Shown here in pieces: positions 1-13,100 of a stretch of DNA of 64,000 bases (the stretch's first letter is position 1; the number at the start of each line of letters is the position of its first letter). Location: contig CM036258.1 in assembly GCA_020698575.1 (NCBI GenBank), forward strand, positions 22,340,795 through 22,404,794, written 5' to 3'. The DNA comes from Bostrychus sinensis (taxonomy: Eukaryota > Chordata > Actinopteri > Gobiiformes > Eleotridae). Made by a program: the position numbers and the translations under genes. The notes under the pieces are model-generated. The model did not search any database, was not told where the DNA came from, and was given only the letters and a program-made list of their open reading frames with translations.

Positions 1-3000
1 GAAAAGATGAAAAAAAAATATTTAAAATGTATGTGCTTAATATAACTCATTGCAATACGATTTTCTGCCTAACAAGTTTGCCTAATGGTAAAAATAATAC
101 AAACTTGCAAACAAAGGACTATTTTAATGCCCTTGACTGTCCACTAGAGGGAGCAGGAGTGGAGCAGAAGTCAGTGAAGTGCAGCTCAAACAGGCATCCC
201 TCCAATAAACACTTGAAAATTGATTGATTTAAGGCACAGTGGCAGATTTGAGTTATTCCAAACTTAATTAAATGTCTGTTTTCATTTAGGCTTCAACTTT
301 AAATTAAACTGTGTCATCCTGAGAGTGCTCTGTTTGGAAATCATTAAGAGTGAAACAGTGATTGAAGAAACAATGGCACTATAGCACAGTAGAGACGGCT
401 TTTATTCCCATCATGAGTGAAGGACAGACTCTGAGATGAGAAATCATAAAGTGTGTGTTATGAGATATGAATGTGCTAGCCCCGGGAGCTCTAGCATTGC
501 TGTGTTTACCTGGACGCTGTTTGTCAGTAAAAGGCATTGGGTCAGATAATTGAGTAAAAGGAGACAGATGGCGCTAGCGTTTACTGCTGATTACATGAAG
601 GTCATAAACTGCCTTTCAGTAGGTCCAGCTCTATGAAACTACCAGAGCCTGAATCTTACATGGGCACACCTACTCTGGCTAACTACCACACAATACTACC
701 TCTTACACCCTGCATGCAGTATATTTAAACAGGTTTATGCAAATTGAACTCCAGCTCCAATAGCAGAAGTTAGGACAATGTGGAAAATGTAATGGTCTGA
801 AAATCTCACTAAATCATATTTTACTTACAATAAAACCTAAACTCTATATCATGTAACAGAGGCAGCAACAAGTAACTAGATATAAAAGAAAGGCAGTCTC
901 TATTGTTAGTTTTGAGTGTGTTGGATGTTTTTAATCTTCATGCCCCTAAAAAGCACCACAATAGAAACATTTTTAAATTGTCTCAGCTGCTCTCCTGGTA
1001 GTGTGCATACCACATCCAAGAGCAACCAGGTTTGATTCCAGCTCTGGTGAGTATGTACCAAGTCATTCCCCTGCCTCTTCCCCTTGATTACCCGTCAACC
1101 TAAGCCAAAAAAGCAAATTAGCACTGCATAAAAAAAGACTGTACTGTACTGGAAATCACTGCAAGGATCAGGAACCATTGCCAATGTACCATCCACAAAT
1201 GGAGGTTAAGTGAAATAAAGCTGTATCATCCAAAGAAGAAGCCACTTGTGAACATGAGCCATGAACACTGCTGCATTATCTAAGCTCATTTAAAACTGTT
1301 AACTGAGACAAAATGGAAATTTGTTCTATGGTCAGATCAAAATTAGAAAAATACAAACCAAGTTGGCCCAGAGAAGGGCCAACTGGATCATGTCTATATA
1401 TATAGTTATATATATATAGTTTCTTCTTTGCATGATACAGTTATAACTTGGATTTGTGCAGATTGGGTTCACAAAACAACTTCAGGAAGTGTTTCTGATC
1501 CATGCAGTAATGTCCAGTACAGAATAATGTCTGTTTTAATGCAGTGCTACAAATCACAAGCATCCAAAAACAATGGCTTTCTAAAACACTCCTTTTCTAC
1601 CCAGTTTTGTTACTGATTTGTTACTAGTAAACCCAATTAGTTGCAAAATCCTCCTGTAGTTGTTTTTACCCATTTAAAAAAATTGTTTTCAGTCTTTTAT
1701 TGACGCCTCTCAACCGTTTGAGATTTATTGATCTTACTGCTATTATTCTTTTTTATGAGAGTGGGATTGTTTTTTATGGATTGTTTTATCTACATTTGAT
1801 TTTACACAATTTTTCCTACTGCTTTTTGGAATTGGGTTGTTCTACACACCACTGCAAACAATTTTTCTCAAACTTCACAAGATGCATAGCCCTACTAGTT
1901 TTCCAGTATGACCTATAATGCGTTCTTGATCCTGTGGTCACATCACTGGAGTTAGCACTTTGTAGCTGGGCATATAATGCTGTCAGTCAAATAAGACTCC
2001 ATAGGAGAGGCTTTCAGGCCAAAGCAGTATTGCACAGAGCAGCTATATGTGCAGAATGCAGCAATATAAATAGTATATGCTGATGTAGGGCAGTGTGCGG
2101 CATTACTAAATGACACAAGGACACTGGAGATGCAAGTTCTCTGCAAATCTGCTGGACAATGCAAAATGTGTTGTTCTAACAAATGGTTTCTTGAATCTTC
2201 TAAGAAATGCGGCCTTATGGTGCATTATAAATAGCACCTTGCAGATATTGTTCAGAGCACAATGTTGAGAACATTTTTAAACTCAGTATTTATTATATGT
2301 AGAGGTGCTTTTGCAGTGTCAAATGAGAGGAAAAGGTTAAGTGTGCAGTGTGCAGCTCTTTGCCTTCCCAAACCTGACCAGCCATTCTAATCCTTTTTCT
2401 CTTCTATACAAGGAAATACGTCTGTTTTCTGTTGATTAGGGAAGGAGCAAATGGATGCAAATGCAATTGGACAGACTTTTAGCGAATCACCCATTTTAGG
2501 TAAATGACTGACTGGTTGGTGGGATCGTTCTCAGTGGAGCTTGATTGGGTAGGTGTTTCAGACCCACCTTAAAAACAAAAAGCATAAGTGTGGGTGACCA
2601 GCCAACCCAAACTACTGTGAACAGTTAGGGTTGCTGTTTACATCAGCCATAGCTATTGACTTTGCAAAGTGGAATGGGCCTGGGATCCCTTCCCTTCACT
2701 GCAATAGCCTCTGTGGACAAAAATTCTGACCAGACAGAAATGGGCCACTTAAGGTCAGATATAAGATTTGATTTAGACATTTATAACTGAATTAAATTAC
2801 TTCATAAATGTCTTTTATACAATATTTTAAATATGTAAAGGAAAATAATTTTTCTCCAGCAGTTTATTTGGTTTTCCTTTTTGGCTCAGTGTCCACTCTG
2901 GGCTGCCACACAGGAATAAGAAGTAATTCCTCTTCCACTGGGTTTTATTTGAGTGTTACATGTGTGTTTACATAAGACTGGTAAATGCCGTGAAGCATTA

Positions 3001-3739
3001 TATTGACACAATTATATGGTGCTGGAAAAGAAAGTTTTGATTGATGTTGCGCTTGGTACAATTGCCCAGTACAAAATTGTACACAAGTCACTTTTAATAG
3101 TTTATTTTATTCTATTTTTCTTTGACTAATTTTGCTTTGTATCTTGTGTATCTAACCTTACATGACAGCCCTAAGATGAATGACTCACTAATTGAATGTG
3201 TTTTGGTTGAGATGTGCAGCCTGTTAGATTTATATGTATGGCGGACACGGTTTGTTGTGCTGCTCTCCATTCATTTACATTAGTCTGGTGTATTGGCTGT
3301 CCTGAGAACTGCTGCTGTGAACAGTGTTTACTGATCACACTGATGTATTTGTCTAGCAACTCCACCCGACAGACAATCAATATTCCAATTACAGGTAGAT
3401 TTCCATTTGTGCACAGCAGAATAGTGAGCATCAGTCAATACCTTTGTATGAAGGATTGTGGCCATATGGACGGAGATGTCTTTGAAGCTGCGTGTCAGCA
3501 CTTAATCTATTGCTTTGTAATTCCATTCAGTCAAATCTGTCAAGCTCTTAACGTGTTTGACTGAAGATGAAATGATAAATTTTATTTTGATGTTAAACTG
3601 TTCAACCAGTTTTGCCATTACAAGCTTTTATGTATGCTTTAGAACACTGATTCCTAAAATGTCCACACCTCCAACTTCCATCTGAGAAATAATTGGGCTT
3701 TCCAAGTATCTTTAATGGACTAAGATGAGCATTAGTCTT

Positions 3740-3945
3740 GACTATTGACTAACTCAGGTCTAAAACAAGGGATAAAAAGAGATTACTAAATAAGCACTGA
3801 ATAGGGAATATACAAGGAGTAAAACAGGTCTATACTAGGTTTAAACTGGACTAAACCAGGACTAAAGCATGTCTAAACCAGTGCAGTGGTCTAAACTTTA
3901 AATTTAAGCCCAAACCAGATAAGGACTAAACGGGAGCAAATTTTA
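3740..3945 (+). repeat. Degenerate minisatellite with TCTAAACCAGG-like units
   Basis: Repeated variants of GTCTAAAACA, AACAGGTCTA, ACTAAACCAGG, ACTAAAGCATG, TCTAAACCAG and ACTAAACGGG occur about every 12-20 bases. The units are diverged, so the array is old. Confidence 0.5.
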
Positions 3946-4009
3946 AAAAGTTAGCACTTGAACTGGAAAAGACTCTTATGTGTACCATCAGAAGAAGCGC
4001 ATGTACCAA

Positions 4010-4315
4010 AAGTGGTACCCATACCACAGTTGCTTTAGAAGAAAGAAGTGATTGGTTTTTGGTGTGGATCTGGAACACAGACAAGGATTCAGTATCATTG
4101 CGAGATACTGCCAAAGATACTAACTCCAGCCACAATAGGTCAGTATAGGATACTTTTACATGATTGTTTGCTAGAACTTGTATAAGGACTTTGGGCATCA
4201 ATGGGTAGAGCATTTACTCTTAGTAGAAGATTCCTGGTTCAAGACCAGGTCTGAGCACTCTCTCTTACCATGAGAGATGGGCCCCGTGCCTTGGAGAAGG
4301 TCTGCACTTTTAGTT
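4010..4315 (+). repeat. tRNA-like SINE-type repeat, family A
   Basis: The consensus shared by several copies in this window runs: a GATCTGGAACACA-like start, ATTGCAAGATAGGGCCAAAGATACTAACTCCAGCCACAA, GGTCAGTA, then a tRNA-like stretch with an A-box-like TGGGTAGAGCAT and a B-box-like GGTTCAAGACC, then ATGAGAGATG and CCTTGGAGAAGGTCTGC. This copy (4010-4315) has all parts. Other copies: about 4500-4760, 5376-5600, 15895-16150 and 24455-24650 on plus, about 6170-6340 on minus, and a 3' fragment at 37320-37395. The RNA polymerase III boxes suggest SINE origin. Confidence 0.55.
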
Positions 4316-6169
4316 AATTTATGATAATGATCAAGATGTAAACTTGATATTGATGCTTTTGTTTTGCCATTACAAGCTTTAACATAAGAGAACATATTAA
4401 CAAGAGAGATGTAAAGTTTCAAGGACATTTTTCTACGTTAAGAGGCAGACCATGTGTTGCCAAGTGCATTCACCAAAGACAAAAACAATGAAATTGTTCA
4501 TGCTCAGCTTGGCAGTGGGACAAGGAGGACATGATTACCTTTGGAGCACCATCTCTCTTTTTTTTTCTTAAAGAAATCTGCACTATAGCAAAATAGGCAC
4601 ATCACAGCAGCTGCAAAAATACTGAAGGGATCAGTAAAAATGTAAATTACTTTTAGCAGATTGTTTACAAGTGTATGGGCTTTGTCACTCAATGGATAAA
4701 GCATTTACCCTTGAACTAGACAAATCCGCTGTTTGCTCACACAGAGACTGCATACTAACTCTGTTTTACTGCACAAGTGAGTAAAGTGATCCCAACAACC
4801 CCAGCACAGTGTCCAGTCTGCATCAGCATATCCTTCCTTGTTCTAAATGCTGTTGTCCAAATGTGCTCTGCTCACACTTCTCCTGACCTAACAGTGCAAT
4901 TCTAATACTCTCTGATCCCTTGCACCTCCAGCTTTCAGGAGCATTAAAATCCCATCTTGCTTAGCTGGGTGCGTCGGACACTGATGGAGACTGACTGTGG
5001 CCATTTGCCTTGTATTAGCCTGTTTTATTTTCCCGCTGCTGTGGAGAAGAGCTGCCACTCTAACACTCAGTGCTCATTCATGACCCTTTGAATCATCCCT
5101 GGATCAAGTGTTGAGCCAGTATCTGCTCATCTTCTCCCCGGGCTCAGATAGGCCGCACATTAATGCTGATTAACAGAGTGTGAAGCAAAAAGTGCAAACA
5201 TCCAGGGGACACTCCTGTTGAATAAATATTTGCTGTCTCAGTCTACAAACATGCAGAAAGAGGATGTTTGTAATAATATGAGTGTTGGAGGAATAGTAGG
5301 TAGGAATAGTAAATAGGAATAGTAGTAGGATTTTTATGACATTTTCAGGAATGATCAAGGTAAGACACTGGTGTGAATCCAGATCACCTTCTGGATCTAA
5401 GATTTTTTCTTTAAAGATTTCTGTTCAATTGCAAGATGGGATACAATGATAATAACTGCAGCCACAATGGATCAGTATATATGTATTTTTTTTTATTAAA
5501 TGCATTACTATTGTGAGATGTAAGGGCACTGCTATGTCTGTGCACTAGACCTATACCATTACAGAATTAGGCTTGGTGGTGGTCTGTGCTCTCTGTCTAG
5601 TTCTATGTCTGTTTATTTGTCATTTGCATAAAGCCTTTTGCTTTGCTGAAAAAATGGGGACAAGCTGTACAAGCTCTGGTACATACACTTGTAATCAAGA
5701 ACCATTGTTTCTTATATGAGATTACAGTGACCCACTATAGATACATAATTTTTCCCCCCGTAGTCTGAAACTGAACTATACATTTTTTCATATAAATTAT
5801 ATAATAGTGATGCAACATATATAAAAATGTAGATAACTTATGAATATCTAAATTGTAAACATTAAATTTTCATATAATGTGCTGTTTATCTTTGATACCA
5901 GTATTATAATAAAACAAGTTATTAAAGAACGCAAAATATGAATATATAAAGCTTTAAAGTGGCTACATTTTTTTAAAGAAATATAACATGAAAAAAATAA
6001 GGTTAAAGAATCACAACGTCTTGCTGGCTCTGGAATGGTGCCACTGTGTACCAATATGAATAAGTGGGAAACCCTGAGTGAATCATAAATAAGCACTTGA
6101 CATTGGTCCTAGATAATGGTTAATGATCAAGCTACAACAAAGCCCTTGTATCACACAATGGGAAAAAAA

Positions 6170-6340
6170 ACAAAAAAAAAAACACCAGAAATATTTAACT
6201 GACCCCTTGTGGCTGGAGTTGGTATCTTTGGTCCTATCTCAAAATGGCACAGAATGTTTCTAAAACTAACAAACCAACCCTTGCAAAAACATAACCTCCT
6301 TGGCAGGGGTAAAAAATAATGCTCATATCTGTCAAGAATT
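6170..6340 (-). repeat. SINE-type repeat family A, inverted copy
   Basis: The minus strand here carries the family A core: GAGATAGGACCAAAGATACC followed by AACTCCAGCCACAAGGGGTCAG. It is oriented opposite to the copies at 4010-5600, so this part of the spacer can form inverted repeats. Confidence 0.55.
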
Positions 6341-7141
6341 GTCTGCACTTAATTATTTGCACACATAACTAGACAAATTATTCAAAGATTTGTTGATGTG
6401 TTTTGAGAATTGCTTATTTCATTGAAGAATTGAGACAAAGCAAATGAGAAAAACTGTAATGTGGAACATGCTCACACAGCGTTTACTGCTTTGCTTATTG
6501 GTGCATATTCCTTATGCGCTGCTCATTTATAAATAATAATCTGGCCAAGAACTGGCCAAGAAGACACACTGTAGATGGACTCTATATTTGTATTGCTCTG
6601 TGAATGCAAATTAGAAAATGGAAATCACATTCAAATCCTGCCTTCTCCATAGCTATATGCTATTTGTTTGATGCTATGTTTAGTCTGGGCTGGCTTTTTC
6701 ATCATTAACACAGCATGGCAATTTCCCTTTTAAAGGATAAGACACCGTGTGCTACATACAAGTGGGCAGGGCTTTGGTGCCTGTGCTGCACTGCGATTGG
6801 TCCACAGCTCTGCCACTCGTGTTGCCCACACTCTCTGACTTCCTCTGTCCTCCTTTCCTGGTGCAGCCGGGAGGAGGAGGAGGGAGGGAATGGATCTTAG
6901 CTGTGTATTGTGCTGAAGCTTTCCCGGGCTGCTCCTTATCCCACCTGTCCTTGACTTCCACAGAACAGGATAAAGAGGAATCTGCCACTCCATCCCAGGC
7001 TGCCATTGTGTTGAGCTAAGTGTGTGTTTAAATCTCCCTTCTACCTGTGGTGCTGAGTGAAGTGGTGAAAGAAGAGGAGTGCTCCGGACGCTGTGGATGG
7101 GCGCTGATGGGAGCCAGTGGTTGTGTTCGGGACTATAGGGG

Positions 7142-10100
7142 ATGCTGAGCGGTGGGAGGGAGGGCCTGTTCGAGCTGGGACAGCAGCTCCAGCAGCAGGG
7201 GGAGTACCAGGCTGCCCTCCACTGCTTCCTCAGCTGCCTGTTGGGACTGACCCATGTGCAGAGCTTCACCTCCCTGCCCAACTGCCTCCACCAGGTGAGA
7301 CACATCAACACAACTGTTCACATAAGTGCTACATGTTTCAGCGTGGGACATGAAGCCCTAAACGTAATATGTGTATGTAGTTTTCATAATAGTCAAATTT
7401 AACTGCACTTAGAAGAACCGTTTATGTGACTTACCCCAATGTCAAATTAAGTAGGCCACTCCATCACATGTTGACAGTAGAGCCATCTTTCTCCCAGTGG
7501 GACTCATAGTAGCCATGCTGTTAAATGGAGCAGAGGATGTTGCACCCATTATAGTAACTACTTAAAATGTGTTCCCTTTGTGTAAAGCCACAGTATGGTT
7601 TGCTAATTTTTAGGTCACTTGTTTTCCATCTTGGGACCATGTAGTCTGGTTATTCTCTTTGCTGATTACATTTATATTTTACAAGACCCTTGACATCAGA
7701 TTCTTTTTTATGGAACATCGCCGAAGTCAAAACATATGACTTTGGAATGTGTGGCGTGACGTTGGCCAGAGGGACAGAGATGTGAGGATAGGACATTTAT
7801 GTTATGACAGATCATAACATGACGCACAACTGGAGACGTTCTATTTGGTAGTCTTGAGCAATTTAAAGAAACATGATGATCACTTCAAGCCTGTACTCAT
7901 TGTATCAGCTTTATAAAATATGTATGTTATAGAAATTCCATCTTGAATTGCATAGAAGCATATTTATGTAATGTATGTTTATGAACTATGGGGCAAGAAC
8001 CAAAACAAAATGATTAATTTGTTATAAACCAGATAACTTCTAAATTGCCCTTAATAAATGTTGTATGTGAGAGTGAATGGTTGTCTGTGTATGTCTTGAA
8101 GAGCCAGTTCTGACACAAATTGGCCAATGTCCCACCTCAGGCTCAAAGTAGCAGGGCTACGTTCCAGCTCCTGGTGAACTCAGGAACAGGTGAACAGGAA
8201 TAACTGATAGAAGTTGAATTTGTGCTTCCAATAAGCTGAACATAGAAACTATATTCAACCTTCCTGCGACCCACTTTTTAGGAATTACATATTCTATATG
8301 CCTAATAATTTTTTCTTGTGCCTTCCAGATTGCAGAACTCTTCATCACTGAAAAGAACTGTATCCTTTACCAACAAATAGCCTTGACACTTGCACTTTTC
8401 ACATTAGCATAGCAGCTAACTGTGTGTCCTGGTGTAAAAGCTAGTCTTTGGAGGCAGCCATGGCTAATTCCAGCACAATGGAGGATGCAGATCTTTTATA
8501 GAAGCCAGTGTAAATGAGGGGGATGAGTTGATGTCTTTGGGGTGGGTTCATAAAAACTCATTGTCCCAGAATGCCATGCTTTTTTTTGTTGCTTGGCCCC
8601 AGCTTGGTGTGTGTCTGTTAAGAGGATTTGTAGGCTCTTATCTCGGGACAACAGACCCACTAATTAACCTGTATATGCACTGGCTATCCCGTGCACCACC
8701 GCATACACACCTCCTATAAACTATGGCTCTATAGGACATGGAGATAATACAGAGGATTAGGTTTCAGGATAGGTTACCTCTAGGCTCTTCTGCCTGTTAT
8801 TGAGACAGTCCCAACACTTCACTTGGCAGCTCAGGTTATCTGCCTCAGCAAAGATCCATGCCTGACTGTCATTTTCCAAAACAGGTCAGTTAGCTCCATT
8901 GCTATCACAAGGATCTCACTCAATGAAAAGCCTTGTGCTTAAGAGGGCCATCTGTCCTGACACATGATAAACAGTGATAACACAACATCATCAATAGTAA
9001 TGGTGGCTAGAGGTGTCAATAAATTTTATGTAGCACACAATACATATAGTTAGGTATGGATAGGTGATTTGTAGTGATAATAAATCTGACTAAATAAAAA
9101 AAAAAATCACCTTTAATCAGGCTGGTTAGCAACTGTAAGTTTAGAGAAGTACAAAGGAGTACCAGCTTAGAAGCTAAATAATGACATGAGGCCAATGAAA
9201 ACATGTTAGCCTGGCCTTTTTCTGGTTGAGACAAATTAGTTTTCTGTAGATTAAGATTACCTTTGCAGCTCCCAGTACAAATTTATGCAGAATTCTTCCA
9301 GAGAAAAAGACTTAAAGCCAATCAGAAGCACACAGCATCACATAAAGCCTGCCCCATTTAGATAAAAGTTCACACACATTTGTCTGATTCTACTGAGTTG
9401 AAAGGGAAAGGGAATGGTATTTATATAGCGCTTTTACTATAACATAAGTCACCCAAAGCACTTTACACACAGTAGGGAAGGGGTATTTCTTTCACTCCAT
9501 ACTCGGTGGTGGTAAGCTACGTTTTTGTAGACAGTTTCCCCTGGCGTAAACTGACAGAAGCACACATCTGCGTCAACGGACCCTCCGACCACTACCAACC
9601 ACTCACTCACATTCACACCGGCTTCCTGGTGTTCCCCAGCAGTCTCCCATCCAGGTCCTGACCAGGCCCTACCCTGCTTAGCTTCCGAGGTCTGACGGGA
9701 TCGGGCATCCACAAGGCGGTATGGATGAAAAGAGCAGTAAGGGAGGGATTTTCTGTGAAGTGAAATTGTATGCTTTGTCTAACACCTAAAAATGTCTGCA
9801 ACAAAGGATTTAAAATGTGCATAACAAAATTTGTATATGTATTTTACCTCAGCATTGTTGTCTTAAGTGGCATTGTACACTAACTTACATTTATTTATAT
9901 AGTACAGTAAGCAACATAATTTTTACCTCCCCAGCAGGTGTTACACCAAAATCTCTGACCTAGTGCTTCCAACCCCAGCACCTATCCACAAAAACAGCAT
10001 AACTACCCTTCCTGCTTTTAATTTATTAACAGGACTAAAAACTGGACAAATTTGCCACTGCTGAATATGAATATTTTATATGGAATTAGGAGCTTTCTAG

Positions 10101-13100
10101 TTTAGTTTGGTATTAGCAGCACAATTTAAAGTGCTTGACCGTGTTATGACTCATCCTCCAATGTAAAGCATGTTGGTGAAAACTAGTGAAACTAAGCAGT
10201 CAACAGAATTGTGTAATGTTAGCCTTGCAATTACCGTCTGGAGTGCACCCACATTGATAATGGTAATATAACAACCTGTTAGGATATTTTAACTTTTTTT
10301 TGGAGGTGTTTTGATTTTTTTTTTCACAATAGTAGTTTATCTTATCGCATGGTAACTTTATTTTGCAAGCATCCATCTACAATAATTGTCATTCTAAATA
10401 TCTCTAAACTTAAAAATACAGAGCTGCCCCTTTAAATGTGACTATTTTGTTAATGCTGCAATATTCCACTCCAAAAATAACCGTTCTCACGAACATATTC
10501 ATCAAGCACAGCAGCCACAATAGTCCTCGGGGGGATAGAGGTGAAAGGTCATAATTAAAGTAGGTCAGGGATCATGTGATAAAACCCACTGTTTCTATGC
10601 TACAACAATATCTGACTGTCTTTCTACCCAAATGCAAAACTGTACACATTACACATTGACTGTGTGGATTATGTCCTGGCCCTCTTCCAGAAAAATATAT
10701 TAGGTGCAGCTGATAGTGAGGTGCCATGACCGCTTAAGGCCTGATGTATTGTTATCAGAGCTGGCAGCTTTACCAATGACCTTTGTTCAAAGCCAGGAGC
10801 TCTTTTGGCTGCTGAGTGTTTACTGATAGGCCTTTCTCAGAAATATATGGACATTTTGACTTTCACTGCTAATAAAAGTGGATGTAAATAGAACTGTGTG
10901 TTTACACTGGCTTTTGAATTAACTCAAGTCACCTGTCACAGTGCTTTATTCTCATGTTATCTGATTGGCTGACAGCTGTACACAAAAAAAATAAAATAAA
11001 TAACAAAATAGAGAATCACAGTATAATTGTGTGGAGTAGGTACATAGATATTGTATACTTACCACTATATTGTTACAGAATCTCTGAACAAGAGCCAAAA
11101 CTAGCATCAACTTGCATTCAAAAACAGAAAATGCTAAATCTAGAAAGCTGCACCTAAACCATGACTAAGCCGATAGTAAACCTGGAATTAATCATGGCTG
11201 TACCAAGATAACTAATCCACAGAATAAACTCATATTTTTAAATGTACACTGTTGTTTTTTTGTCGCTCAGACAACCAGAGGGCAAAGCTAGTTGGACATA
11301 GCCAGGTTTAATTTATCAAAAGACACTAAATTTGAGTTTTTCATGATTATTATACAGTATATAATCAATATTAGTAGTCCCAATTCCTGCATTTGGTGCT
11401 TTGAAGACTATTCCAATGCAAACTAATGCAGCATGTGTGGTCATGTATTCTTTGAAGATACCGCTAAGATCCTGTGGAGTTTGTACGTGTGATCCAGTTA
11501 CCAGTGGAGTAGGAAGTTATGTGTTTAGATATGGACCCCATCCTCGGAGACAAATCCCTGAGGTGTGTGGTGTTGTCCCTGTTTCTGTGTTGTTGTTGTT
11601 GTGAACCTGCCGGTTATAAATAGCAAACAGAAGTAGAGCTCTGACCTTTGACGGCAGATATTCTCCCTAATCCCCCACCCCTAACCCTATCCCAGATGGT
11701 ATGCAATGTATTCTGTGGCACCAGGTGACTCACAAGGAGTAGGGCACGTTTGTTAGAATTCTAAAGGCTGCTGCTAAAGATTCAAAATGGAGATGTCTTG
11801 GCCTGGTTTATGGCTAATATCTCTGTGGTTACTGGGTCTATCAACATGAAACAAAACTGGCACAAAGTTCAGAGTCCTAGACCGGAATTACTTCTTTACT
11901 GTAGAGTCAAAAAGTTGTGATATTATTCAAACACACAGGCGTGATTGCTATCAGTTGACTTAGCACTAACCAACAAGACTGTTATGGTGTGGTTGTAGAC
12001 CCAGTTGCTTACAAAAACTAATCAGGTTCAGTATTTGTGGATTTTCTGTTTGGATATTTCTTTTAATAATAGTACCTCACCTATACATTTATATCGCTGG
12101 GTTTCAGAGGACATCACAACATTCTATAGGCCTGTAGTGTTTAATAGATGGGGGCAGGCAAAATGTCTATTATTAATATGCAGATTTTTTGGTGTGTTTG
12201 GATACATATAGTGAGATCATGGACCTTGTCACTCATATAAATGTTCAGGTTCAACATTTGAGAATTTTCTTTTTTTATAGTTCCTATGAAAATAGCTTAT
12301 AATGTCTACAGTGATACTGGCTCCTGCCCCCATCTGAGAGTGTGATATCATCACATTCTAAAAAATGAAAACAACGAGAGGCCCTGCCCCCCAGCTGAGG
12401 TTCTGACATCATCAAATTCTCTCATCAAACATGAATGCACCAATTCAATTAATTTTTTAAGACAATTTTTCACCAGGTTTTATTTTGTAAAATATAGCTT
12501 TCTTGGTTAAACTTGGTTTACTTAAGTTGTAACAAACAATTGATACTTAACATAAACACGTTCTTAAATTCAACACACTCAATTTATAAAACTTAATATG
12601 TTGTTAGTAATAAAACTATGTTAGAAATAATAGGTGCTTTTACTTAACATTTTTAAAGCATTTGTCTTTCTATTTTTTTAGGTTAACTTAAAATGGTTAG
12701 GTTGCGTTTTTGTTAATTCAAAGTGCCAGTTGCTTTCAGTGTCAGTATCCATCTGCTAGTCTAAGAGCAATCCTTCCTAAAAATGTTAATACTTGTTGGA
12801 TTATTTTTGAGGCAATTTAGGCTTTAGAATTCTTTTGTAAATATATCACTGTTTAGTTAAGTGACTCTGACTCAAGCAAAGCGACTCTGATGTAACCAGT
12901 GTTACCTGTATGTTTTGTTGGCCCATGAAAACATTCAGAAAATTAGCATTAAGTCCTGATTTGGTCTTGTTAGAATTTGCCACAGTTTGATTAGTTGATG
13001 TTGTCTCAGAGCCTTGAATTTTTCATACATTTATTTATTTTGAATTTTGTAAATTATCACAGGTCATATTGCAATATTCAACATTTCTTATTGTATGTGT

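Larger units (their letters stand above)
1..7141. other. Intergenic region upstream of the NRAC-like gene
   Basis: I find no exon chain here. The longest open frames (for example 3214-3564 and its antisense partner) have no recognisable protein features and no splice partners. The stretch is AT-rich and holds an AT dinucleotide tract (about 1396-1420), a degenerate minisatellite (about 3740-3945) and several diverged copies of a tRNA-like interspersed repeat between 4010 and 6340. The sequence becomes more GC-rich from about 6750 to 7300, as expected for the promoter and 5' UTR of the gene that starts at 7142. Confidence 0.7.

Noticed and set aside
3214..3564. 116-codon open frame on plus, with an 86-codon antisense frame
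   Set aside because: Cysteine-rich composition comes from TGT-rich sequence; no splice context or family resemblance.
4189..4260. tRNA gene candidate (TGGGTAGAGCAT ... GGTTCAAGACC)
   Set aside because: The two boxes fit, but the arms do not pair as a cloverleaf and the stretch is part of a family repeated across the window, so it is a SINE part.
6730..7311. 193-codon open frame on the minus strand opposite the first exon of the NRAC-like gene
   Set aside because: It is GC-rich antisense sequence over the promoter and exon 1. The plus-strand exon has a clear start, donor and TPR pattern, while the minus frame has no recognisable features.
9615..9727. Functional 5S rRNA gene
   Set aside because: Several mismatches to 5S, single copy, and embedded in a larger interspersed repeat.
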